A stretch of DNA of 64,000 bases, taken from assembly GCA_963932145.1 (NCBI GenBank), contig OZ010574.1, positions 59,724,342 through 59,788,341 of the forward strand. The letters run 5' to 3'. The notes beneath the pieces were generated by a model. It was not told the DNA's origin and ran no database searches. It was given only the letters and a program-made list of their open reading frames with translations. Shown piece by piece: positions 55,997 through 64,000 of the stretch (positions are counted from its first letter, which is position 1; every line of letters begins with the position of its first letter). A program made the translations under genes and the position numbers. The DNA is from Acanthosepion lycidas (lineage: Eukaryota; Mollusca; Cephalopoda; Sepiida; Sepiidae).

Positions 55997-57569
55997 TCAT
56001 TTTGGATAGGCCTCTTTGGCCTCAAAGAGGTCACTACAGACCTTGCAGTATCCCTCGGTATCCCTCACTAGGGTAATAACTCCAGGGACCTGAGGGAAAT
56101 TCCGGGGATCCTCCGCTGACTTTCCGTCGATGCTATCCATTTTTAATAGAAGCCCTAAAAGGGCCCTTTTTTGTTTGGACAGGCCCTTTTTTGCTTCATC
56201 TCGGTCCAACTTGCAAATTTTTTCCGGTCTTGGAAAAAGTTTCTTTTTCTTCTTCTCCCTTGATGGGTGAGGAGGGGAAGAAGTGGATGCGTGAGGGGGG
56301 AGTGGATATAGAGCTAAGGGAAGAACTGGAGGAAGAGGGGGAAAAAGCACGGGAAGGGGAAGCAGAGAGGCTCCTTCCTTTTGCTGTTGATTCTTTGGTT
56401 TCTTTTGGCGAAGCAGGGACGGAGAGTGACCTGATTTTGTCCATGCCCCTCTCCGCTCTGCTACGGTCAGAGTGCCTTTGTGTTGGTCCCCCCTCCTCCT
56501 CCTCTCTCGTTCTCTTCAATGAAAATGTCCGAGGTGGAGGCATTTGACTCACCTCCATGGGTGTGTCTATTTGTTGCTGCTCCAGCTTCTTTCTCTGTTG
56601 TTGCTGTATTTGTTGTTGTTGCTAGTGTTTTGGGGACTCCCACCTTTGCTGCCTCTCTCTTGATTGATGCACCTCTCCTATGACCGCTCCTGCGGTGGGG
56701 ATTGCTTTTTTGTTTGGGACATCTCTTTAGGAGGAGACTGACCGTTGGATGATTTTCGGTTTCTCGTGACCTCCTTCCAATCGGCTTCTTTCTTTGAAGT
56801 CCCTTCCTCCACCTGCACTTCTGTTGTTGTTGCTGTCATCGTTGCTGGACGTGGTGGTGATTGTACCCATTTTTCGGGGTACTCCTTTGCCATGTGCCCC
56901 GACGCTCCACACGATCAGCAGTACGGTCTTCTACCTTCTACAACAACCAGCAGTCTTCTATCCCTACAAAGAAGTATGTTGGGGATTTCTAGGTACTGCT
57001 TCCTGTTAATAGGGATATGGATCTCCATATCCCCCGTCTCTATTCCGGTTTTGCTCCTGAGGGTCTTCACTTCATTAACTTCTCCAAATTTAGCGAAGAA
57101 GGCCCCCATTCTATCATCTGGAATGTCCACTAGCACCTCATAGACGGTGACCTTTGTCCTACGAGTGCCCATATACGCGGTCTGCAGTCACAGGGTCTTT
57201 GTGGTCAATATACCCGTTAAATCCTTGACTTGTTAGTAAAATGTCCCACAAAGCGTTCGTTCTTCTGGCTAGCACCCTCGGGGGCTAATTTGCAATGCCC
57301 TGAGGGCTTCCTACATGCTTTCCCTGCTGACCCAATTAATTTCCGGGTTTTAACATCGGAAGTCAGCAGGGATATGGTTCGTGGGCTGACAGCATCCAGC
57401 GCCTCCGGAATTGTCAAGAACTCGTTATCTTTAAACGATTCTTCACACTTCTTGCGTTGCTTCACATAAAAAGTGCCAACTTTTTTTCTCCGGCCTATTT
57501 TCGGTCGGGGGCCGTTTTAGCTGGTTTAGATAACGGTGTTTCTGCATTGACATTGTTTTTGTCGACCAT
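55997..57569 (-). pseudogene. LINE ORF1: nucleic-acid-binding protein, broken
   Basis: The likely start at 57569 reads MVDKNNVNAETPLSKPAKTA, then (shifted) KQRKKCEESFKDNEFLTIPE and PRTISLLTSDVKTRKLI. At 57160-56930 an RRM-like stretch (TKVTVYEVLVDIPDDRMGAF, FAKFGEVNEVKTLR) is followed by a CCHC zinc knuckle beginning RRPYC and continuing SCGAHG (about 56930-56880). A serine-, proline- and glutamate-rich low-complexity tail follows (EEEEGGPTQRHSDRSRAERG), ending near GYCKVCSDLFEAKEAYPK. About five breaks. RRM plus zinc knuckle is a usual ORF1 layout in L1-group and Tx1 elements. Confidence 0.72.
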
Positions 57570-57600
57570 GGTGGTGTAAAAACCCACCACAGCCGAACAA

Positions 57601-58159
57601 ATAACTGATTTCTTTTTTTTTTAATTGTTTAACGAAAAACAAAACAGTCAAGAGCAAATAAAGTAAAATGGAACAAAAACGTGGCAAACCAAAGATAATA
57701 AGCAATTCAATTCAACCAAATATGAAACCTGTAAATAAAATAAAAATGAATAAAAACGAGGTGAGGGTCAAAAAAAAAACGGAAATAAACAGAAAATGAA
57801 AAAGTGAACAAATAAATGTGTACAAAAATCAGAAAGTAAGAAAGGAAAAACTAAAAAAATTCAAAAGTTTTCGAAACTAAAGAATGAAAAAAGGAAAACT
57901 TATCGGTTCAATCAAACACAAGATAATCGTAATCCAGAAATTTATAATTTTCGTTCATCTTATTAATATTAATCTTGTGTTGTATTTGGGGACACGACAC
58001 CCGGATTTTATTTTTCCTCCTAAAATCCGGGTAGACTGACACCACATGAGCAAGAAAATCCGTTAGTTTATATTAAGTTTATATTTCAAGATGACTGGAC
58101 ATTTGTGAATTACTACATTACTATGATACAATATTCAAAAATCTTTCATTAATTTTCAG
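57601..58159. other. No gene; A-rich tract and a small hairpin
   Basis: 57640-57900 is A-rich. ACCCGGATTTTA and TAAAATCCGGGT (about 58009-58033) form a perfect 12-bp-arm hairpin. Confidence 0.5.
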
Positions 58160-58270
58160 ACTAATCCAAACAACGCCTCTGATATATCTTTTTTCTTTCG
58201 TTTTTCCTCAATATCAAAACGGAATAGTCCATTATTTGTTTGAGGTAATAGAAGGGTGTAACGTGTGTGC
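58160..58270 (+). repeat. Relic of the 120-bp tandem unit
   Basis: CGCCTCTGATATATCTTTTT and ATCAAAACGGAATAGTCCAT match 51010-51075. Confidence 0.6.
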
Positions 58271-58417
58271 TAAGGAAGGAATAAGGAGAATTATATGATG
58301 TGTATGTATTCCTCATTTAGAATATTTCTCCCCTTTTAGTTGTGGTACACATTTGTTTTAACTCCTCGATCAAGCTCTGAAAACAGAGGAACAAAAAGCT
58401 ATCAACTGGCTGTTTTT

Positions 58418-58975
58418 TACCACTATTCACTGTAATAATCATGGTAATTATTTTACCATTACTCACGGCAATAACCATGGTAATTTTTTTCCACTATTCA
58501 CGGTAATAATCATAATTTTTACTACTATTCACAGTAATAATCACGGTATTTTTTAACACTTTTCACGGCAATTATCATGGTAATGTTTTACCACTATTCA
58601 CGGCAATAATCATGGTACATTTTGCCACTATTCACGGTGATAATCATAGTAATTTTTACCACTATTCACAGCAATAATCATGGTAATTTTTGCCACTATT
58701 CATGGTAATAATTATGGTAATCTTTTAGGACTATTCATGGTAATAATTATGGTAATCTTTTAGGACTATTCACGGTAAAAAGCATGGAAAGTTTTTACCA
58801 ATATTCACGGTAATAACCATGGTAATTTTTACCACTATTCACGGTAATAATTATGGTAATTTTGTTACCACTATTCATGGTAATAGTCATAGTAATTTTT
58901 ACTCCTATTCACGGTAATAATCATGGCAATTTTTACCACTATTCACGGTAATTATTCTTTTTCCTATTTTTTCCC
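58418..58975. repeat. 34-bp minisatellite, about 16 copies
   Basis: The unit is ACCACTATTCACGGTAATAA then TCATGGTAATTTTT, with small indels and CACGG/CATGG variants. Confidence 0.95.
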
Positions 58976-59564
58976 GTCAAGTATTTCTGTTTTAATAGCA
59001 ATAACAAAAATTTAACAGCCCAGAGAAAATCTTTAAACAAGGAAATGAGTCTGGTAACCGGAGATCCAGTTTCTTAAATTAGTTTAGATTTACAGTTATA
59101 GCTTAATGTCTAAACAAATTTCGGGTCCCGTAACCATTTCGGCTGTATGGATGTCCCATCTACTGCAGCCATAAAAGAAGTAGCTTATCTATAGCAAGAT
59201 AGCGTAACGGAGCTCCTCTCCTTTCAGGCTGGTTTTTAAATTAAAGTTTTCCTTCTCCTGAACGAGTTGCCAACACAGCGCAAAAGACATCAGTCACACC
59301 TGCTATTAAACCATTGCTAGCTGGGGGAAAAGATAGATTGACACTGATATCAAGGGTACGTGCGCAAAATTAAACATTATCAACTCGACTGTAATACGAA
59401 CATAAGTCGTTGATATCTCTTTCCGAGTCGCTAACCGTTGCAGTATGCGTACATACTCGCCTACATGAGTATCTTGATAATTACACGATATTTCTATGTG
59501 ATGCCATTTTTTAAAAAGATAAAATACAATATTAACGTACTTGCATTTCATTACATATTAGTAA
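58976..59564. other. No gene seen
   Basis: Unrecognised sequence. An 81-codon minus-strand frame (59306-59551) has no recognisable feature. Confidence 0.35.
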
Positions 59565-59645
59565 CAACGGTTTCCCTCTGCACAGAGGGATGCAGGTTCG
59601 AGTCGTGTCGGAGAGCACATGTTTTTCTTTAATAAGAAAATAGTG
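59565..59645 (+). repeat. tRNA-like 3' half, and left member of a direct repeat
   Basis: GATGCAGGTTCGAGTCGTG contains a B box, preceded by a CCCTCTGCACAGAGGG stem. From GAGTCGTGTCGGAGAGCACA to TTTCTTTAATAAG the sequence recurs at 60736-60773, so about 38 bp bracket the 1.1 kb between them. Confidence 0.5.
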
Positions 59646-59657
59646 GGATTTTATATA

Positions 59658-60735
59658 CTTTTTTGTAGTAAAATTAATAGTAATACATTTTCATAGTAAA
59701 GGAAAATAACATAGCCAGCATTTCCTTTTAAATTACCAAAGATCCTAATAAAATTAAATTTCAGCATTAAATGACCCATAAGGATGTTGATATGTCGTTA
59801 AACAGACCAAACTAAACGAGGAGCGCTCAATTTTTCTTTTCTTGGTTCAATGATCGCTGTCGGTAACTTATAAATGTTTCCTAATTTTCGTTCGCTTTTT
59901 TAGCCGGTTTTGTGTTTGTTCATCATTTTGCGATATTAAATCATACTTATTATAAAAGCAGGTGGTGTGTGTGTGTCTGTACGTTTATATATTGGATCGG
60001 ATTTCCTACATTTTTCAATCGATTTCAACAAAACTTCACAGAACTACGTAAAAATACCTTGCGGTGGTTCTGACAGCGCCAAAAATTGGAAAAACACAAT
60101 TGTTTTTGCACGAAATCAATTTGAAAACACGATTAAGAGGCATCGCGAAAATGAAAGGGGGACAACTCATATCGAGTTATACTTAAAAACCTACATTTTT
60201 CAATCGATTTCAACAAATTTTTGGCAGGTAGTGTTTCTTATTGTCTTGCACACTTTTTTCTTTATTTTTACATTCAGAATGCTTTAAAAATGCCATTTAC
60301 AAGACAATTGTTTATAATAAAATTCTATTCAATCGGTAGACTCATAACGATTGAAAACAATGTTTTTGTTTGAGTTTAGGTTTGACAAATTCGTAAAAAA
60401 AAAAAAAAAAAACTAAATAAGACATGTGTGTTCGTCAACCTTAAACAATAATCTTTGTCAATTTTATTTTTCAGTCTTTATGATGGTCGATACTTGATTT
60501 ATCTCTTACTGTTACATCCCCGGGCAACGCCGGGCTCTACTGCTAGTAATCAATAAAATTAAACGCTCACTTATTTGAACGGAAATTGCAGCCACTTGTC
60601 AGGGAGCATTAATTGTAAAATTTTACATTCAAATCCCATGAGGAGTGGATGTAGTCTCCGCAAAATTCAAAATGGGAACAAGATAAGTGAACATGTACTT
60701 CATTTTTTATTGTTGATACTCTCCATCACGGTACC
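59658..60735 (+). repeat. Duplicated segment, copy with Helitron
   Basis: Collinear with 62459-62910: AGTAATACATTTTCATAGTA, ATGACCCATAAGGATGT, TTAGCCGGTTTTGTGTTTGT, GAACGGAAATTGCAGCCACT and TATTGTTGATACTCTCCATC are all shared. The only large difference is the Helitron at 59941-60546. Identity by eye is about 90 per cent. Confidence 0.88.
59941..60546 (+). mobile_element. Non-autonomous Helitron, copy 2
   Basis: It begins TCATACTTATTATAAAAG after A and ends CTACTGCTAG before T. The hairpin CCCGGGCAACGCCGGG lies about 9 bases from the end. It is 606 bp without coding capacity. The empty paralogous site at about 62723 (GATATTGAA/TAATTAAT) shows insertion between A and T with no target duplication, exactly as Helitrons do. 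Confidence 0.93.
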
Positions 60736-60773
60736 GAGTCGTGTCGGAGAGCACATGTTTTTCTTTAATAAGA

Positions 60774-60977
60774 TTTCTCGAACATTCAGACTGGTAGACG
60801 AAAATAATTAAATATACTGTTTAATAGATAAATCAAGCGTCTACTCAGATATGAGTATCCGCTAAAAATAACGTTTAAAGTGATAGACTGATAAATAAAA
60901 ATCCATTACCTTAAAGACATAGAGGTATAAAGACAAACTAAAGAGTAACCTCTCAGCTGTCAATGTGCCTCATACTA
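60774..60977. other. No gene seen
   Basis: AT-rich spacer. Confidence 0.3.
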
Positions 60978-61079
60978 TTAGGTTGGTGCAAAAATAATGA
61001 CGTAATAATGTCGTTTTTTGACTTTAAAAAATACGTCAAAAAACGACATTATTACGTCATTATTTTTGCACCAACCTAA
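60978..61079. mobile_element. Mariner MITE, copy 5
   Basis: 102-bp palindrome with TA flanks, nearly identical to the copy at 18176-18277. Confidence 0.93.
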
Positions 61080-61082
61080 TAA

Positions 61083-61315
61083 CTTCGAGCGAGTTGCCCA
61101 AAATAGAAATAACTGGTGATATTTGTGCAAGAGTGATATCAGAAATTTTGAAATCAGTCGTATTGACCGGCTAAGAGACGAAAGACAACGACGAAAAGCG
61201 TCAGCAGATATTCCTGTTGCTATGTCCCGAGATCCTCGCTGTTGCACAATATGTGGGCTTGTATGCAGGTCACTAGCAGGACTGAAGTGTCACATACAAA
61301 ACATAAAAACTCCAT
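61083..61315 (+). pseudogene. LINE ORF2 C-terminus with zinc-finger-like motif
   Basis: The plus strand reads CKSDIRNFEISRIDRLRDER, then QRRKASADIP and CCTICGLVCRSLAGLKCHIQ. A basic stretch followed by CxxCGxxCRSxxGLxxHxQ is the standard end of one LINE group common in molluscs and flatworms. Only about 75 codons remain. It is bracketed by a MITE and a (TA)n plus mariner end. Confidence 0.65.
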
Positions 61316-61339
61316 ACACTGAAATCGACGAGAGAGTCC

Positions 61340-61340
<1 letters not shown>

Positions 61341-61378
<38 letters not shown>
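61341..61378. repeat. (TA)n microsatellite
   Basis: About 18 TA units leading into the mariner end. Confidence 0.95.
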
Positions 61379-61379
<1 letters not shown>

Positions 61380-61890
61380 GTTGGTGCAAAAATAATGACG
61401 TAATAATGCCGTTTTTTGACGTATTTTTTGACTTCATTTAAAATGTGAATATCTGAGTAACTACATGTTCCAGAGAAATGGAGTTAACTAGGCTTCATGT
61501 TGAACAATAAAAGATTTATCTATCGAAGTTCGAACAAGATATTCAAATGAATGTAGATTTTATAACCAATTTCACATATGTTCAATATGCGCACCACCTG
61601 TGACACGACACACGACAAGTCAGTAATCCAACTCCTGCCAAACACGCTGTAGCATGTCTTGTGTAACATTATCCTGCGCCTCGGCGATTCTTTGCTTAAG
61701 TTCCTCTAACTTTGAAGGAAAAGGGGGATATAGACCTGTCCTTTCACACAGCTCCATAGAAAAAAAAATCACAAAATGTCAAGTCAGGTGAACGTGGTGG
61801 GCATTTCAGCAGCACATTGTCACTGGCATGCCCGATCCATCTTTCTGGCGGATTCTCATTGAGATAAGTTCGCACAGTTAACTTAGTTTT
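61376..61890 (-). mobile_element. Mariner-type element fragment with the MITE terminus
   Basis: It starts TTAGGTTGGTGCAAAAATAA after TA and matches the MITE arm for about 60 bases (through GACGTATTTTTTGAC). It then continues into unique sequence and a transposase C-terminus on the minus strand. It is a candidate for the autonomous ancestor of the MITEs, cut off before its other end. Confidence 0.7.
61580..61885 (-). pseudogene. Transposase C-terminal fragment (IS630/Tc1/mariner type)
   Basis: The minus strand reads VRTYLNENPPERWIGHASDN, then CPPRSPDLTFCDFFFYGAV, LEELKQRIAEAQDNVTQDML, QRVWQELDY and VCRVTGGAHIEHM. Presence of PPRSPDLTxxDFF marks the third catalytic region of the DDE/D domain. 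The N-terminal two-thirds are absent, and two stops interrupt the fragment. It is related to the fragment at 25262-25500 but not the same family. Confidence 0.78.
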
Positions 61891-62137
61891 TACACATTTT
61901 GTTTGTGCGAGAAATGGCTATGTTATTTGATTACAAAATGATGTCAATTTTGTATATACACGAAAGAGTCACAAAGGGACTCAACAAGCATTATGAAGAT
62001 TACAGTGTTCTACTGCCTTTGCTAAGTTGGAGCTGTCGTAAAAATATAAAGAAAAACAAAACCAGGTTCCCCCACCAACCCCCACAAAGTAAGTAAGAAA
62101 TCCACCCAAACTATTTATAATTTCCGAGAGCGCTCAC
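61891..62137. other. No gene seen
   Basis: Unrecognised spacer; a 65-codon frame at 61899 looks like chance. Confidence 0.3.
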
Positions 62138-62290
62138 GTCCTGGGTATGACGATAAACTACATCCGGCAGTAAGGCCTCTGATCGGGAGATTTTGAGGAA
62201 CCACCTCTCAATTGCTCTTGTTCCCAGATCCCTCCTAACCCAGGTTGGTAGTACCTGTTAGCAATGGGCAAATAGTGACCCCTCCCTACT
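62138..62290 (-). repeat. Family 3 interspersed repeat, copy 4 (inverted)
   Basis: GTCCTGGGTATGACGATAAA, TACATCCGGCAGTAAGGCCT and AGCAATGGGCAAATAGTGAC are the complement of the other copies. Confidence 0.75.
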
Positions 62291-62389
62291 AGTGTGAAAT
62301 AATCGGTCAGACGCCGCTAATTCCCATACATATATTTTTCATTTACACCTTCTTACATGATCGAATTATTTCAAGATGAGGTCGACTGT

Positions 62390-62455
62390 GCTTGCTCTCT
62401 GGCGATCCGTTTTCAAACCCAAATGTCGGCAGCGACACTTTATTCCTGTATGAAA
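62390..62455 (+). repeat. Dispersed repeat shared with 10295-10375
   Basis: CTCTCTGGCGATCCGTTTTC and AAATGTCGGCAGCGACACTT match the earlier copy. Confidence 0.5.
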
Positions 62456-62458
62456 AAT

Positions 62459-62910
62459 ACTTTTTTATAGTAAAATTAATAGTAATACATTTTCATAGTA
62501 AAAGAAAAGAAGATATCCAGCATTTTCATTCAAATTACCAAAGATCCTAATAAAATTAAATTTCAGCATTAAATGACCCATAAGGATGTCGTTAAACAAA
62601 CCAAACTAAACGAAGAGCGCTCTATTTTTCTTTTCTTGGTTCAATGATTTATAAAAGTTTTCTAATTTTCTTCCGCTTTTTTAGCCGGTTTTGTGTTTGT
62701 TCATCATTTTACGATATTGAATAATTAATAAAATTAAATACTCAATTATTTGAACGGAAATTGCAGCCACTTGCTAGGGAGCATTAATTGTAAAATTTTA
62801 CAATCAAGTCCCATGAGGAGTGGATGTAGTCTCCGCCAAATTCTAAGTAGGGACAAGATAAGTGAACATGTAACTTCATTTTTTATTGTTGATACTCTCC
62901 ATCACGCTAT
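62459..62910 (+). repeat. Duplicated segment, copy without Helitron
   Basis: Collinear with 59658-60735 but lacks the Helitron and about 30 bases in two small gaps. It serves as the empty target site. Confidence 0.88.
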
Positions 62911-63165
62911 CGAGTACGAACTTAAATAAAAAGTTATATTCCTCAAATATTTGGACTTTGTTTCTGTCTTTCTTTGACACTCAGAGCCGAAAAAGAAAAA
63001 AAAAGGGAAAAGAAATAGGGAGAGAATATAAGGAGACAAGAAAACGATGAAAAGGAGAAATAGCAACGACATTTCACACATACGTACATACACACATGCA
63101 CATGCTGACACGCGAACAAACGCACGCGCGCGCACACACACACACACATGCACGCACACACAAAG
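62911..63165. repeat. Purine tract and (CA)n-rich stretch
   Basis: A-rich purine sequence at 62985-63060, then degenerate (CA)n with CGCGCG at 63080-63165. Confidence 0.8.
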
Positions 63166-63402
63166 AGAAAAATAATTAACCTAACACTAATAATAAGAGC
63201 ATCCCAACTAACGCATAAATTAATTATATCAAACTTAATACAAAGATAACGAAAACTAAGCACGTCGGCAGTAAATTGCTGAAACCTCCTGAAGAGCGCA
63301 CTGAACAATTACGAATGTTAATACGAAAATCTCTAATCAAATACAACCGACAAATATTACTTTTATTTCATAATAAATCAAAAGTATAATCTTCCGTAAG
63401 CT

Positions 63403-63475
63403 GGCCGCGTGGCCTAATGGATAAGGCGTCTGACTTCGAATCAGAAGATTGCGAGTTCGAGTCTCGTCGCGGTCG
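63403..63475 (+). tRNA. tRNA-Arg(UCG): tRNA-Arg, anticodon UCG
   Basis: All four arms form. The acceptor is GGCCGCG with CGCGGTC (one G-U pair) and discriminator G. The D arm is GCCT...AGGC. The anticodon stem TCTGA/TCAGA holds loop CTTCGAA with anticodon TCG (63436-63438). The T arm is GCGAG-TTCGAGT-CTCGT. Both internal promoters are intact: A box TGGCCTAATGG and B box GTTCGAGTC. It is intronless, 73 nt, with CCA not encoded, as in eukaryotic nuclear tRNA genes. A TTTT stop for RNA polymerase III follows within 8 bases. It reads arginine CGA (and CGG by wobble) codons. Nothing suggests a SINE: there is no body or tail after it. Confidence 0.95.
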
Positions 63476-63479
63476 TTAG

Positions 63480-63483
63480 TTTT
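63480..63483 (+). terminator. Pol III terminator of the tRNA gene
   Basis: TTTT four bases after the tRNA 3' end, backed up by a T6 run at 63490-63495. Confidence 0.7.
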
Positions 63484-63517
63484 GGATTATTTTTTCTTTG
63501 TCACTTCGCAGCTTCTA

Positions 63518-63705
63518 CAGTGGGGAGGAAAATATTCGTACACTAATTTTTAATTTATTGTATTCCAACACACTTTTCATATAATTAATTACGGAAATAC
63601 ATAATTGCTAAATATGTATAGAAAAGAGAAAAAAAATTGATTTAATAGAAATAAATCCTATTTATCCATTTTAATCGGCGAAAAAAGTATTCGTACAATA
63701 CAAAA
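63518..63705 (+). mobile_element. Tc1-like element, left end
   Basis: Following TA, CAGTGGGGAGGAAAATATTC begins a Tc1-type terminus. GTATTCGTACA recurs about 150 bases further in (63686, after AATATTCGTACA at 63531), like the inner and outer direct repeats of Tc1 elements with long inverted ends. The rest is lost or lies beyond recognition. Confidence 0.5.
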
Positions 63706-63837
63706 AAGAATACATAATCTTCATTTAAAACTTCTACAGCAACCAGCCGGGTTAAGGCAGTGGAGAACTTTCAGAGGGAAATTAACAGGAGATAACTGAT
63801 AACTGACATCCATCAAACATGGCACGTGGAACTAGAA

Positions 63838-63935
63838 CAGTCTACCCCAGTGATCGAAATAAAGGGTTCAGTTCGACATTCCAACCACATGAAGAAGGCC
63901 GGAGCGTACAACGGCCGAAACGTTGTGATAAATAT
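63838..63935 (+). repeat. Repeat with hammerhead-like motif
   Basis: AATAAAGGGTTCAGTTCGAC leads into CATGAAGAAGGCC...GGCCGAAACG (about 63889-63921), a TGAAGA, stem II, GAAA layout with a 4-bp stem AGGCC/GGCC. It is a better copy of 2089-2158. Confidence 0.5.
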
Positions 63936-64000
63936 GTCGACAAAGATGAGGAAATAGTCCGAATAATGTACATAATACCTAATCTCAGAAATATAGACAG

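Larger units (their letters stand above)
52840..57600 (-). mobile_element. Tx1-like (L1-group) LINE, nearly full length, decayed
   Basis: About 4.7 kb on the minus strand and clearly richer in G and C than its surroundings. ORF1 (57569 to about 55997) and ORF2 (55726 to about 53240) are in the usual order, with a 3' part down to about 52840. No poly(A) tail or clear target duplication is visible. The ATTT-rich sequence at 52824-52850 may be the 3' terminus. The order and motifs match the Tx1 clade (Xenopus TX1 149-kDa protein), many members of which insert at preferred sites. The many frameshifts show it is dead, but its length makes it the most complete LINE here. Confidence 0.82.

Noticed and set aside
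56191-57143. Plus-strand frames of 118 and 132 codons in the GC-rich block
   Set aside because: They are antisense to ORF1 of the Tx1-like LINE, which has the recognisable zinc knuckle and RRM-like motifs on the minus strand.

Overview
This is non-coding DNA from an animal nuclear genome: AT-rich, crowded with (TA)n microsatellites and with old interspersed repeats, and without any host protein gene that I recognise. A cephalopod mollusc, octopus being most likely, is my inference. The grounds are SINE heads derived from a lophotrochozoan-type 5S rRNA, the mix of LINE tails, mariner-type MITEs and a Mag-like Gypsy element, and the sheer density of (TA)n. No single sequence proves it. The one probably functional gene is a tRNA-Arg(UCG) at 63403-63475. 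A 122-codon cysteine-containing reading frame at 43988-44358 is the only stretch that looks like a possible host exon.

1-7000: short tandem repeats, a 1.1 kb element with long inverted arms (2616-3712) that holds LINE tails, and a 2.1 kb minisatellite of about 79-bp units (4630-6770). 7000-10700: a possible solo LTR (7866-8172) and a 1.2 kb polypyrimidine tract (8703-9925). 10700-15800: overlapping 5'-truncated LINE tails on both strands, a Helitron (11819-12527) inside one of them, a MADE1-like MITE and copies of an unclassified repeat. 15800-26000: microsatellites, a polypurine tract (17036-17880), more MITEs, SINEs, LINE reverse-transcriptase relics and repeats carrying a hammerhead-like motif. 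26000-35000: SINEs with a 5S rRNA plus tRNA double head, a mariner pseudogene (30620-31494) and a hAT element with target duplication (31774-32664) that contains a MITE.

35701-41221: a broken Gypsy-type LTR retrotransposon on the minus strand, inserted within a (TA)n run, with both LTRs present. 41000-52800: LINE fragments, short direct and inverted repeats, a clean 44-bp-arm hairpin (49682-49782) and 120-bp tandem repeats. 52840-57600: the GC-richest block, a decayed but nearly full-length Tx1-like LINE on the minus strand. 57600-64000: a 34-bp minisatellite, a duplicated segment of which one copy carries a second Helitron and the other is the empty site, a transposase relic that shares its terminal repeat with the MITEs, the tRNA gene, and a Tc1-like end.

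The elements do not form a pathway. The window is a record of successive insertions, and several nestings fix relative ages: Helitron into LINE tail, MITE into hAT, SINE into SINE, Gypsy element into (TA)n. Other (TA)n runs longer than about 35 bp lie near 16418-16468, 18403-18447, 18557-18612, 20718-20772, 24040-24080, 24265-24320, 25717-25830, 41221-41264, 41660-41699 and 51881-51924. All identifications come from reading the sequence; no database was searched.
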